Shown here one piece after another: positions 1-11,915 of a stretch of DNA of 64,000 bases; the stretch's first letter is position 1; the number at the start of each line of letters is the position of its first letter. The stretch is taken from the NCBI GenBank assembly GCA_022606135.1, contig JABYQN010000004.1:1240001-1304000 (forward strand), written 5' to 3'. The DNA comes from Fomes fomentarius. Taxonomy: Eukaryota; Basidiomycota; Agaricomycetes; Polyporales; Polyporaceae. The notes beneath the pieces are model-generated. The model saw only the letters and a program-made list of their open reading frames with translations. It did no database searches and was not told the DNA's origin. The position numbers and the translations under genes were made by a program.

Positions 1-2720
1 AGACACGTTATACGTAGGTGGTGCACGTACAGCTCTTCATCCGTGTCTTCTGCACGTGATGAGGGAAACACTCCGTCTACGACTTTGACGGGTGTCAGAA
101 TCATAAACAACAACTGTTCACATGCCGAGGACGTACCAGCAGGTATCATGACTACTGCCCATTCGAGCCCCTTGGCTGCGTGGCAAGTAGAGATAGTCAC
201 TTTCTGTCATCCTATGAGTAATATGTAGGCGAATACAAAGAATAGAATACAAACCTCCTTGTTCTTGTCGTCTTCAGCAGTTTCTGTATCCGTAGACAGC
301 ATCGATGCCTGCAAAAAGAGCCGGAGAGGTGTATCCCTGCATCTCAGAGGTGAGGCAGCTGTATATGATTATCGTGTGACTGCAAGCGCACCCATTGGGT
401 TGGCTGGCTTTGGGTTCCTCGACTTGGTCGACATCCCACTCATTCAGACTGTCGCCCCATAGCTCTTCCCACGCAGCATCCTCCGCGTTGGACATCTTCT
501 TCCCTACATCCTCAGGCATGTTGTTCTCGACCTCGGCAGCAAAGTTGATAAGCTCCTGCACGTTGTCCCAGCGACTCTCGTAATCAGGCTGTGTCTTGCG
601 GAGATGCTCGCCGTAGCTGATCAAGTCAAGCAACGACTGGATCAACTTTGAAGGTGACATGCCCTGCATCCCGTCCACCGTGTATGAGTAACGTCATCCG
701 AAACTTCATCAGAAGTACAATATCTGGGAATCACACACACCTCGTTCGCGAACTTGCGCATGTCGCGGATCACCCCCGCGAAGTGGGCGAGCTTTTTCTT
801 GACAGGCGGCTTGATGTCCGGAATCTTCCCTTCCACGATGCGCTCTACTACCTGCGATGGAGAGATCTTCAATTGCTTCGCCCGGTGGAGCAGCTCGGCG
901 ACAGTCTGGATTTTGCGGTCAGTCGTCGCGAGTCCAACGCAAGGTTGTAGTCTCAGGCACGCACCTTCTCCCCAACAGAACGAGATGGCACATTCACAAC
1001 GCGAGTGAACGCCGGAACAAAATCTGGGTTATCGACGAGCTGAAGGTACGCGAGCACATCCTTGACCTATATACCCAGTCGATTGTACCTCGCGAAATGC
1101 ACCACGTACAAGTGAACATACCTCCATGCGTTCGAAGAATTTGTGTCCGGCTAGCACCCGGCTTGGGATGCCTTCCTTCCTCAGGGCGCTTTCGATGGCT
1201 CTGGACAGAGCGTTGAATCGAAGAAGCACGACGAAGTCGTTATAGGTGAGGAGTCCGCCCGCGAATGCAACGAGCCGCTTGATCTCCGCGGCAATGAACC
1301 CAGCTTCGACCGCCTCTATGGGGAAGGCACGGAGCACCGTAGTAGGTCCCTGGGGATGTGTTGTATTCAACGTCTTTTGGATGCGCTTCTCGTCTTGGAT
1401 CCTTGTCAATCACACCAAGGGCAACTCTGGTGTTCGTTGTCGGCGTACCTTGTGAGATGAGCGCCATGCTGATAGCCAGAATCGCAGCCGTTGAACGATA
1501 GTTTTGTTCAAGAAATATCTGTTGCGTCCCTGGAAAGTCTGAAATGCGGAATTATGTTACAGGAATCTTCGAGTGAACTCCTCGGGACATACCCGTTAGC
1601 ATTTTGGCCAAGTTTTCGATTTCTGCTGAACGCCATCCGTATACTACATACGCTGTTTAGTCGAGATACCAAGCAAGTGGGGAGTTGTTGTAAACTCACT
1701 GGACTGATCTGGGTCACCCACTATTGTTACGCATCGGCATGTCTGGGCGATGTAACGCATGAGCTCGTATTGAGTTGTGTTTGTGTCCTGACTATGTGGA
1801 TGCATTAGGAGCCGGGAATCGTCATCCCCACGGAAGTGCACTTACTACTCGTCAACAAGAACATGTTGACACCAGCCAGAAGCCTTCTTGTGTGTCTCAA
1901 ACAGCTTCACGCCGAACAGGAGTAGGTCATCAAAGTCAAGACTGTTGGATTCCCGCAAGATCTTCTCGTAGTTCTTGTAGAGCGTCGCAACCACCTGGCC
2001 CAGACCGCCCTCCAAAAGCTCCGGTTTGATGTTCAGCATGATACGCCTCTTGCGTTCTTCGAGACTGAGAGCATTAAGCTCCGCGACCTTCCTCAAGGCA
2101 TCGTCTGCAGTAAGTCGTTTCGCCTTCAGCTTCGAGATCATGGACTGGACGGTCCCCCCTCCAGCGTGATATTCTTCTCCTTCAGGAACTCATGAAACGG
2201 CTTCAGGAGTTTCAAAATGATCTTCTTGCTGCCAACCGCGCATGTAGGCACCTCCCCTCCATAACCAGGACCAAGAGCCGAAGAACCACTCACCTTTCAT
2301 CCGCATCGCACACCGTGAAGTTCCCCTCGATCCCGACATACTTGGCATACCTCCTCAGAAACGTGGCGCAAAGAGCGTGGAACGTGCCCATCTTGATTTG
2401 GGCGGTGATGTCCTTGCCGATGAGCTTGACCAGCCGTTCACGCATCTCCTTCGCGGCCTTGTTCGTGAAGGTAACCGCGCATATAGCCCATGGGGGGAGG
2501 TAGCAGTGAGCTATCAAGTGAGCTATGCGCATGGTAAGCACTTTAGTCTTGCCACTTCCCGGCCCAGCGAGGATCTGGAGAGGAATCTGTGGTGGATGTT
2601 CCACCGCTGAGAGGAACAGGCTCAGGGTCGGCACCGGACATAGACAGTCAGGGAGAGAGCAGACGGACCTTGCCGCTGGGCGGGATTCAGTTCTTGTAGT
2701 AGTTCGTTGATGTTTGCCAT
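1..2720 (-). CDS. srs2: UvrD/Srs2-type ATP-dependent DNA helicase, 3' end missing
   Basis: Superfamily 1A DNA helicase that translocates 3'-5' on single-stranded DNA; the Srs2 group strips Rad51 filaments and restrains recombination. Read in spliced minus-strand exons from ATG 2718-2720. Visible in order: Q-motif (LNPAQRQAVEHP, completed across intron 1), Walker A AGPGSGKT, motif Ia TFTNKAAKEMRERL, motif Ib GTFHALCATF, Walker B DEYQDTNTTQYE (joined over an intron with donor GTAAGTG), motif III GDPDQSIYGWR, motif IV LEQNYRST, and motif V TCHAAKGLEWAVVMIPA near base 150. Motif VI and the C-terminal region, where Rad51/PCNA-binding parts of Srs2 would lie, fall outside the window, so this is a partial gene at the contig edge, not a truncated protein. 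The order and wording of motifs favour Srs2/PcrA over Rep or the mitochondrial Hmi1, but the missing C terminus keeps that assignment short of certain. About a dozen short introns. Confidence 0.88.
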
Positions 2721-3166
2721 TGTGAGGCAGGGGCTAGCACGCCTGCATGCGAATGGGTGATGGTCGCTGTCTGAGCCACGACGCGCTACTGGTGCCCCGC
2801 GTCGACGCGTTTGTTCGCGCCCACGTGATCGAACCATCACCATGGTTAGGGTTGTAGAACTGGATCACTGGGCTTCCGTACTAGAGTAGGGTATTAGAAT
2901 CGACAGGACAGACTTAGGACTCTAAGTCAGTCATGCCTAGCCAGAGTAAAATTTCACGTCAGACGATGGACCAGTGTAACAGTGATAAGGTAAAATGATC
3001 AGCATTAAGTACTACGAGACCAAGCTAGAAATACAGTTAATAGTGAAACTATGTCGTCGCGAGCCATGATACTATAGCTAGAACTTATGTATCTTCGAGT
3101 CGTAGCAGCGCCGAGATTCATGTAGTCGATACGAGATCCGTCACCTTTCGAGACTTCGGGTCCCGC
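2721..3166. other. Intergenic, helicase upstream region
   Basis: 446 bases between the stop of the sugar transporter and the start of the helicase, both on minus. It must hold the helicase promoter and the transporter 3' UTR. I see no ORF of interest and no clear TATA box. Confidence 0.5.
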
Positions 3167-5499
3167 TCACACCTTCACTATGTCCTCCCTCTTCTCGTCC
3201 ACCGAGCCCGCATGGTTCGCGTCGGGGTCGTTATACGCGTCGAGGCCGATACGCTTCTCGATCTCAATGAAGCGCTGGTGCTCGCCTGCAGCCATCCCTG
3301 CAGAGCCGAAGACCTCGTCCATCTCTTCAAGCGACAGACCCTTGGTCTCGGGCACCAAAAACAGTATGAAGAGGCCACCGACGAAGGAGAATGCCTATAA
3401 TCGTAGGGATGGCAGTCAGCAATGGGACTTCGCTCGATAGCGAACCAACGAATGTACGCACTCCGAAGAACACGAACGTGCCGAAGCCAAGTTTGTCCAG
3501 CATCGTCGGAGTAACCTGGCCGACTACAGAAAGCGATGAGCTCGATGTCTGCTGCAAAAATCGCAGTCTCGAGCTTACCAATGAAATTGTTCATCCAGTT
3601 CGACGACGCCGCAATAGAGACACCCTTTCCGCGGACAGACAAGGGCCAGATCTCAGCGACGAGAATCCACGAACATGGGCCCCAAGAGTATCCGAAGCCG
3701 ATGGCGAAGAGCCAGACGAGTGCGCAAGCCGCCCAACCAGCCGCACGGTGCGTCTCCCAGGAGTCGTGGAAGAGACCGGTGAGGATGGCAACAATGATGT
3801 GGCACGCGGCCATGAGGAACGCGCCGGAGACGAGGATAGGCTTGCGGCCGGCCTGGTCGACCCAGATGACAGCGGGGATGGTGGCAAGGAACATCGCGAT
3901 CCCGACAACGCCGGTGGCGAGGAGCGAGATGGAGTTGCCCGTCAGACCGAGGTCCTTGAAGATGAACGGCGCATAGTATAGGATGGCGTTGACACCTGTC
4001 CATTGCTGGAAGAACATGGTCAACGAGCCAACGGCAACACGGTAGAAAAGTGCTGTAGGTACAATCAGTGAGACGGCTCAGAAGGGTTTGACATTGTGCA
4101 TACACTTGGTGCGGAGAAGGCTGAGATAGTCGAGTACCCCAAGCTTGAAATTGGACTTCCATGAGCCATCTTGTAAATCGGGGTACTTCAACTCAGAAGT
4201 CTCCTTCTCGAAGATGTACTGTGCCTTGATCTCCCTATGTAGTAGACGCAATCAGCATGATCCTATGCAAGGCTCATCTACATCGCGGTACTTACAAGAA
4301 CTCAATCTGGACCAGGTCCGAGTCCGGCGGGAGACGACGCGCGCGACTAAGAACCTGCAGTGCCTCATCGTCCCGCCCATTGTTGACCAGCCACCTCGGG
4401 GAGAACGGCATGAACAGGATACCAACTCCAAGAATAGCAGCGGGAACGAGCTGGAGCGCCAGCGCGACTCGCCACGATGCCTCGCTCTGGCCCTCGCTGA
4501 CGCCGCCAATATAGTTGGTGCCATAGTCGATCCAGAACGACACCATGATGCCGAACGTGATGGCCAGTTGCTGGAGGGCGACCAGACTACCGCGCAATTC
4601 GGGCGGAGCAAGCTCCGCGCTACGCAGGTGTGTTAGATCTAGGTACCACAACCGTTTGCAAAAACGCACTTGTACAATGGAACTGCCATACTCAAGGAAC
4701 CAACGCCCAAACCGGTCACAAACCGGCCTGCGGAACGACATGAGGCGCCTGTCTGTGCAAGAATGCGAATGCTACTCACCCCCAAAGATTGAGGAAGGAT
4801 GGAATGCCGCTGTCTGCACAACGACACCAATGCAGAAGACAATGACCGCTGTAATCGTCCATTTTTGCGCAACATGAGCAACAATCCGATGATCACGGGC
4901 TCCCAGGACTGCACTCACCAAGTACAATTGTGTACTTCCGCGAGAGCTTGTCAGCAAGGTATCCAGTGGCGAGGACTCCGAGCCAGGCACCGAGCTCGAG
5001 GATAGCCACGAGCCACCCTCGCGTTCCGGAGTCGTCGACCGCGGACTTCATCCGCTGGTCGAACGAGTACATGTTGAGTACTCCGGAAAACACTCCCTGC
5101 AGGTAGCGGAGTATCAGCGACTATGACATCATGATAATCTTCAAACAATACTGACCTGGTTGTATCCTGAGCATGCACACAGCTGCGGTCAGCATACGGC
5201 AGCTCTGGCCCTTGGCGCCATAGTATGACTCACCATAGAGCCTGGGCGAACAGTCAGCACAGGCTAACAGGTCGCAGCGAACAGGAGAGAGTACTCACAG
5301 ACCACCTAGCGATGCGAACACCGCGATGGCGAAGATTCTGCCATTGGCAAGAAGACCCGCCTAGTGTATATCGGAGACAAAAACCGTGAGCACCGCGCGG
5401 TCGCTGGCTGCGGAAGAACGGAAGACGTACCCAACCAGACGGGCCCGCCAAGTTCCTGCGACGGCTGGAAGCAATAATGTTCGCACCTCCTCCGGCCAT
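3167..5499 (-). CDS. MFS sugar (hexose) transporter
   Basis: Twelve-helix major facilitator superfamily sugar porter, expected in the plasma membrane moving hexose by proton symport. Start ATG 5497-5499 (MAGGGANIIASS), stop TGA 3167-3169, about nine exons. Family signatures visible: GVFSGVLNM after the first helix (usual GYDQGVxSG), GRFVTGLGVGSLSMAVPLY then AELAPPELRGSL (loop 4 and helix 5), MPFSPRWLVNNGRDDEAL (PESPRWL-like, with F for E), QQWTGVNAILYYAPF in helix 7, AEIWPLSVRGKG, and VPETKGLSLEEMDEVFG near the C terminus. The tail is short and hydrophilic. The sequence fits fungal monosaccharide transporters; substrate (glucose, xylose, galacturonate) cannot be told from sequence alone. No frameshift is needed once introns are removed. 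The next gene upstream lies more than 1 kb away, so it has its own promoter. Confidence 0.9.
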
Positions 5500-6651
5500 G
5501 ACGTCGGAATTAGTTCACGAAGTCCAAGTCCACGAGGGTCCTACACGCAAAGGGGAGAGCGAGGAGACGGTCGCTAGTCGATGGCCAAGACGGAGGAACC
5601 GTCCACTCTGTCCCCGTCCTGTTGTATTTATGTGCGACGACCGCTGCGAAGCAGCCGCCCAAGGACTGGTGACGTCCGCCGGTACATGGGAAGATGAGTG
5701 ATCATGCGGCTGATGGAACTTGGATGGAACGATAGAAAAGAAGCGACTGAGCTCCCACATCGAGGCTGAAGGGATCTTCATGGGACAAATGCGGGGTTGG
5801 GTTCCCGCTCTGCGGTGCGTGGCCGGCGAAACCTCTCAACCGGTTGGTCCTCAGCTCAATCCCTGGCGGCGGCCCGATTTCGACCGGCAGTTTCGTATTG
5901 TTATCAACGGTCAGTGGTACATGTCTGAAGTTCAAACGAATTGGCCTGCTGAGAAAACGGAGATCGAGGCGACTACCTTGAGAGGGCTGAGCGGCAGGAG
6001 TCAGATGCTGTGAGAACATTCCAAGACGGTGACTCGTTAGTGTGGCCCGCGAGACGGAAGGCGAGAAGGAAGCGCAGCACGACGCTTCCTGAAACGTGAA
6101 CGCATAGCGCATACTTATGGAGGCGCGCAAAGCAATGCCCCGGGAATACGCCGACGCTCGTCGGCCGCCACCGACGCATGCGCGCCATACAATGATACAC
6201 TGACCTCAAATGACCCCATCCTAACATCATGTCGCATTGAAGCGGCCACAGAATTTGCCACAAGAAGTCAGGGATGATCGCCCCTGTTCGCCTTCTCCCC
6301 ACTTGAGACGTGTGTCGTGGGTGCAATGAGAAGAAGATGACAAGCCCAAGGATGCATTCGGCAAACTCACGGCATCGCGTACAAGTAAGACTCAGAAGCC
6401 TATCGAGCTGTGTTCCTGGCTCCTGACCTAATCATCCAAATTCATAACGTTGTCTTGCATGGAAAGCGGCCGCTGGCACGCCACCTGGAAACACGAAAGC
6501 TGCATAGCGACTCTTACGAATACAATATTTGTAGGTCCAGGGGCCAATGCTCCCTACCTGATCCGCTTCCGTGAATAGCGCGTAAAACGTTCAAGCAGTT
6601 GACAGATGTTACGATAGTACAAGACGACGCGGCAGGAGACGGACCGCCCCT
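5500..6651. other. Intergenic, no gene recognised
   Basis: About 1.15 kb between the transporter start and the metacaspase stop. The part next to 5500 should carry the transporter promoter and 5' UTR. Open frames on both strands are short and show no conserved motif or splice pattern. Confidence 0.4.
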
Positions 6652-8993
6652 TCAGCAAATGAACAGCAAGTTCACATCCTGCGCAGCGATACGTAAGACC
6701 TCCGCGCCACAGATTGCAACTGCTACTCACTATGGGATGCGAGCTAGAAAGCTGGGGCTTCTGGCTATACTTCTCCTTCAGAACCGCCCTTTGGCGAGAG
6801 ATCGTCAGATCAGCGTCACGTAAGAATTCGTATGGAGAAAATTCACCTGATGTTTACGAGCATCTGTTGGTAGCTCTGCTGCCGGTTCTGGCCTGTACAA
6901 CGCGATGATCAGCGACACAGGGAGCGATACACCACGAACTTTGCTATCTTACGTAGACAACTTATGAAGGCCTGGGAATGTTGGTGAGCGGGATCCTCGG
7001 CGGAAGAACGAATATAAGACATACATAGCTCATGGCGCCAGTAGATTGGCCTGCTTCAAACGTATCGGCACTCGTTTGTGAATCCTTGCATCCACTCCAG
7101 GAGATCTGAAGGAGAGCGCGGCGATTAGATGATACGGCGTCGGGGAACGAGTCGGAGCGTGGATACTGACCACATCGGCAGGAGATGTTCTAGTAGCACG
7201 AGCCTTCTTCTCCGCACGTGCGTTTCCGCCGGTGGCAGTCTTCAATAGACCAGATACGGACGAGAATACGCCGCCCTGCGTGGTGGACATGTCAGCATAG
7301 CTAACTCAAACATTGATTGGTGGATGCGCCGAACCATGTCACCACGAGCATATGAAGTCACCGCAGAGAGTAATCCTTGACCAGCCTCCGCAGCCAGGTT
7401 CGGTTCCTTGACCTTGCCTTCTGTTGAATAGATGTATGGGAGATCTACACACGAAGGACATTAGTGAGAGTATCGAGCAGGGCAGAGACTATGCATTTAC
7501 CCAAGGCGGATCCGGAGTGACATGACTGCAGACGATCAGAGAGTACAATATAACAGAGTTCTGCATTTCGAACTTACATCAAAGATCGCGGTCAACCTGC
7601 AACCCGGAGGAAGAGGCTTGACCATAATCTCGTGCATGAGCTATTCCGTATAATCAAGTTTGAACAACGATCTCAAAGAAGAGCAAGTGAGACCCACATC
7701 GTCCACTATATGCCCCGCGTTCTGGAAGTCCACGGGGTAGATGACTTCATCGAACCCATCGGCCTCGTCGCCATCGAGGTCCTTGGTCTGACCGCCATGG
7801 CCAGAGTCTGTTACGTGATGGGGTCAACGCGTGCTTTCATGAGGATGATTGGATAGACTGACAATGGAAGAACAACGAATCGTTAGGCTGTGCGCCATTC
7901 ACCAGCCACTGCATTGCTCGAATCTATCAACCGGGTGGTAAGCCGCTTGTCCCAGTGGCTGATATATAAGACGTACGATGTTTTCTTGTGTCGGCATTTG
8001 GCGAGGATTCGTCGTGTCATCTGTCAGGGAGACTATGTCGTCGTGACGATATCCCCATACCTCTACGAATGAGGGCAAGTGAGTCATCCACTAGCGTTGA
8101 TCACAGCGCAACCATACCTTGTAGGAATGAACTAACATTGCGGGCATCATTGATGCATCCTTTGAGCTCGCCTGACTGCCCGAAGTAGTTGATTCCAATC
8201 TGGACGAGCGTGTGATCAGCGTCACACTGACAGACGCGACGGTAGGGGGAAGTGCATACACAAAGCGCTTTCTTCTTCCCGTTACACTGCGAGTACTGGT
8301 AAAAAAGTTGGTGCTGCTGGTGATCAGCACCTTCAAACGAGGGTCCATAGGACTGCTGCTGGGCCGGCGGTGGGGGTGGCGGCCCAGCTAGTGCTATATT
8401 CTTAAATGCTGACCACAAAATTGAGCCTAAGATCACGTACACTGGGGAGCATAGCCACCATACGACCCAGGGGGAGGGCCAGGCGGAGGTGCGTATCTGT
8501 CTCTGTTAGAACCAGGCCGCGCTGGGATGGGAGGAGGACCGCCTGGAGAACCATACCCAGGCGGAGGGCCATGCGGAGGCGCGTATCCGCCTTGGTGGTG
8601 GTATCCGCCAGAAGGACCAGGAGGAGGGTAGCTGCCAAGAACATACCGGGATAGTGGTCAGCGTTACCGTTTATGAACACGCGCACGATTATATGATGTA
8701 CCCGCTAGGAGGAGGTGCGTAAGCGGGCATGTACCCCGGGTTATAGCCAGGAGTTGGAGATGGAGCATTTCTTCCACATCGAAGGTCTCATCAACACTAG
8801 ATTGTCACTGCGCAATTGGAACATCACTCACGGACTCGGGAATCCGAAACTTCATACGTTGAAGGGGGTGTGAGCCGCGGTCTCAGAGATCGGTGCATGG
8901 GAAGACGTACGGAGGTTGTCCGGGAGGAGGCGGGCCTGGAGGAGAGGGGTAGCCACTGCCGTGAGCACGCTGCCCAGGATAGTTGTTCCACAT
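6652..8993 (-). CDS. mca1: Type I metacaspase (Mca1-like cysteine protease)
   Basis: Caspase-fold cysteine protease cleaving after Arg/Lys, cytosolic, linked to stress response, protein quality control and cell death in fungi. Start ATG 8991-8993 ([12 protein letters not shown]). The prodomain, spread over three exons to about 8340, is rich in Pro, Gly, Tyr and Gln ([20 protein letters not shown]), typical of type I. The p20 part then reads [20 protein letters not shown]; the catalytic His lies in [20 protein letters not shown] (about 7790-7815, split by an intron inside HYS) and the catalytic Cys in [18 protein letters not shown] (about 7440-7590, over three exons). Downstream are [20 protein letters not shown] and a C-terminal [20 protein letters not shown] ending in IC and TGA 6652-6654. 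Both catalytic residues are intact, so activity is expected. Ten or more short introns. Confidence 0.93.
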
Positions 8994-9523
8994 CTTCAAG
9001 GTCTCTGAAAACACCTTTCTGCGAGTTCTGGAGACCGATAGGACGCGAGGGCTACAAGAGATGACTGTCGGAAGCAACTCTAAGCTGACGGCGCTTAGCG
9101 CGTACACTGGTTTCCACATGTGCTCACGTGCATGACGTCTGTGGGATTCGGCTTGACTCGGCGCAAGACATACAAAATCACAAGGCCCCTTATGGTGGCT
9201 AAGATTGTAGTAACATTCTATCTCAGGTTACTACGTATGTGCATACATTGTCTTCGGCAAGAGCCCCAGCGAATACTACATATCATTAGTGACTTATCTT
9301 CAGCCTGCTCTAAGTATCCGCCGGATAACGGACCCGCAACGGGCCGACCCGGGCAGTGGCTCCTCCCGAGTCTGGAAGAACGGGAACGTCAATTCGTCGA
9401 TCACCAGCTGAAAAGGATGACTCGCTGAAGTGGAGATCCCAGAAGTGATCCTTGCTGCTGCTGGATTGAGTCTATCGCGGAGGCGTCTCGAGGTCAGGGA
9501 GAGGTACTGTGCAGTGGAGGCGT
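8994..9523. other. Intergenic, metacaspase upstream region
   Basis: 530 bases between the metacaspase start and the stop of the next minus-strand gene. The same frame stays open for about 40 codons upstream of the chosen metacaspase ATG (an earlier ATG lies at 9117-9119), but that part lacks the Pro/Gly composition of the prodomain, so I treat it as 5' UTR. Confidence 0.4.
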
Positions 9524-11355
9524 CTAGACGGGTGATGGTGGACGGTGATTTGAATGCTTCCGGGCAGATATCGGAGACACTTCAGTAGAGGGATGGGAGC
9601 GTATGGTGGCTCCGCGTTCAGAAGCCATAGTCTTCTGGATAGCTGAGCGTGCGATCTCGCGGAAACTGTCAAGCATAGAGACGAGCGACCTCAGTGGTTT
9701 CCTAGGCGCGGAGTGGGGTAGTATTATCGCTCTTTTTGTAGTCATGGAAGCAGGCAGCTGTCGCAAGGCAGTAGTCATAACTTCACTGAGATCCTTTTGG
9801 CGAAGGTCGAATGATAGATTCGACGAGGTAACGTGTTCAGTAGTCTTTCTCTTTGTGCAAGAACGAGATTGAGACTGGTGGGCCGAAGAGACGACGTCCT
9901 CTAGAGACGCGAAAGAAGGGTTGCGATTTACAGAGCCACCGGGCGTGTCGTCTGCGGATGGATCCAGAGACGTCACCAATACATCCGCAGGAGAGGAAGT
10001 TGTCGACGATGAGGAGTTAGGAACGAACAAAGACGACTCGTGGTCGAGAGACGCAGTCGCGGTTGGAGCACCGGATGTTAGAGGGCATCGCACTAAGCTA
10101 GGTGCTTCGTGGGTTTCATGGCTTTCACCATCACCGTCGAGCGTGCTAGCGAATGACTTTAGCATAGTTTGACCCCTAATAGACGTTACCGCTTGGGCTA
10201 TATATGATGTGGCACTGGCATTGTCATCTTACCTTTTCTGTCTCTTTGCTGCGTCCATAGATTCGAGGGGCACCGCGACAGGACGCATGGCGGCGCTTGG
10301 ACTAGCCTTCTTGATACTGCGACGCGGTCGCTCCATGACTTGAGCATTGGCGAGAGCGAAAGTTTCACCATCCGGCATCCAAGCAGTAATAGGTCTGGAT
10401 GCTTTCGGCTTTTGGGTTATCACCGCGTTGCCCGTACCGTCCTCTCCATCGACGCCGGCTTGTCCGAATTCGAAGACAGCGCGATCAAAAGGGGTTCCCT
10501 TCCGCGGATCGACAAAGTGTCTTCGCTCGGTTTTAACCTTCGAATTGACTCCGGTCGGGGACGCAGCCCGATTGGCAGCAATCGATGGCAAGTGGCGGCG
10601 CACGCCGAGACCAGAGGAGGAGACTGGAAGGAGAGGTCCGCCAACAACGTCAACGCCTGTTGCGATAGCAGCAGCGAGGATCCGTGCGGATAGGGGCTCA
10701 GTGCTCTTCTTTTGTCGGCGCCAACGTCGCTTCTTCGCAGGCTTCTCCGGTATGAGATTGTCTTCATCGCTAGTCCAGGCAATCCGTTGGCCTCTGCCGC
10801 GACCCGCAGGGTAAGGGGAGGACTCCGCTTGGTCTTCTGAGTCGGGTTGGTAGTCCGAGTCTGTGCTATTGTCGGCAGCAGTATGTTTGCTCCGCAGAGG
10901 GACAAGATTACGGCGGAGTCTCCTGCTCCTCCGTGTAGAGTACCACTTCGTGGAGGTAGCGGACCTGCGCAAGAATTCCTCGACAGTGAGCGCTTGGCTG
11001 AGATCGTCTACTGTCTCGGAGACAGCCATCTTGCGCTTCAACGCTCGAGCAGGTACATTTAATTCTCGCTCCGTAGGTGATCCTTGCGATTCCGTGTTGG
11101 CTGTATGCGCGTCGCTCGGAACTGAATGAAGTTCAGAAGCCGTCCATACATCGGGGGAGGGCATCCTAGGTTGCATAGGTACCATGGGAGAAGATTGCAC
11201 AAGTTCCTGATAGAATCCTAGACATAGATCGATAGCCTGACGAGGTCTCTTGCATTTTCTCTTGATCTAGACCACGTAGATAGATGAGACTCAGCGCGGG
11301 CACGAGCTGTGGGACTTACAACGAAGTCGGGTGTATCTTTGGACTGTGATGTCAT
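9524..11355 (-). CDS. Hypothetical basic nuclear protein
   Basis: Unrecognised protein of about 570 residues in three exons. Exon 1 is ATG 11353-11355 (MTSQSKDTPDFV). A 50-odd-base intron ending CTAG leads into IKRKCKRPRQAIDLCLGFYQ; a second intron near 10170-10225 (donor GTAAGATG) joins AKRQKR to GQTMLKSFASTL in frame. Stop at 9524-9526. The N-terminal 30 residues look like a folded short motif. The rest is Ser/Thr/Pro-rich with several basic clusters that could serve as nuclear signals (STRRSRRLRRN; EKPAKKRRWRRQKKS) and acidic patches (DSDYQPDSEDQAESS). This composition suggests a chromatin or DNA-associated protein, but I recognise no domain and infer no function. I looked for and did not find a shugoshin-type N-terminal coiled coil. 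Confidence 0.65.
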
Positions 11356-11915
11356 AGAGCCTCACCACTTCCCACCTCTAGACGGCGTGCTCAAAGATCT
11401 AGTGGTGATCGGGTAGAGGGGACTGAAGGCATCAGCAATCATGTAGTGATGAAGTGCATCAACGATTGTTTGTGGTTGTTAGGAACCAAAGCGCCGCTTG
11501 CCTTTCTCGTCGATCAGATTTGAAGTCTACTCATGTCTAGACATGTGCATGAAGCTTGAAGACGCGCCTTGCCGCTTTCAATGCCGGTGCTGGCTTGAGA
11601 TCTGCGGGAATGTAGACAAACTTCACATGAGTCTAAATGAGATTAACGATATATAGGCACTGGGCTTGCTCCAACCTAGCCGGCTTCGGTACTTGTACCT
11701 GTGCGTCCAAGTCGCCCAATTCTGCTACTGTGTCGAATGCTTCAACATTGCATACCACTTTCCAGGACAATGAACACAGATCCCACAAGAGACTTTCTCA
11801 ATCATAGAACCCCCCGCCCCCGAAGTTCTTCTAATACTTTTCTAATACTTGAAACAGGTGGTATTGGCCCCTTCGCCGAATTTTCCCCTGCAAATGCCGT
11901 CATAGCGCTCGAGCT
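11356..11915. other. Intergenic, no gene recognised
   Basis: About 560 bases between two minus-strand genes. It should contain the promoter of the 9524-11355 gene. An open frame running to 11842 on minus overlaps the last exon of the neighbour in another frame and is not supported. Confidence 0.35.

Noticed and set aside
9524..11355. Shugoshin or other named chromatin protein
   Set aside because: Basic clusters and nuclear composition suggested it, but no N-terminal coiled coil or SGO C-motif is present.
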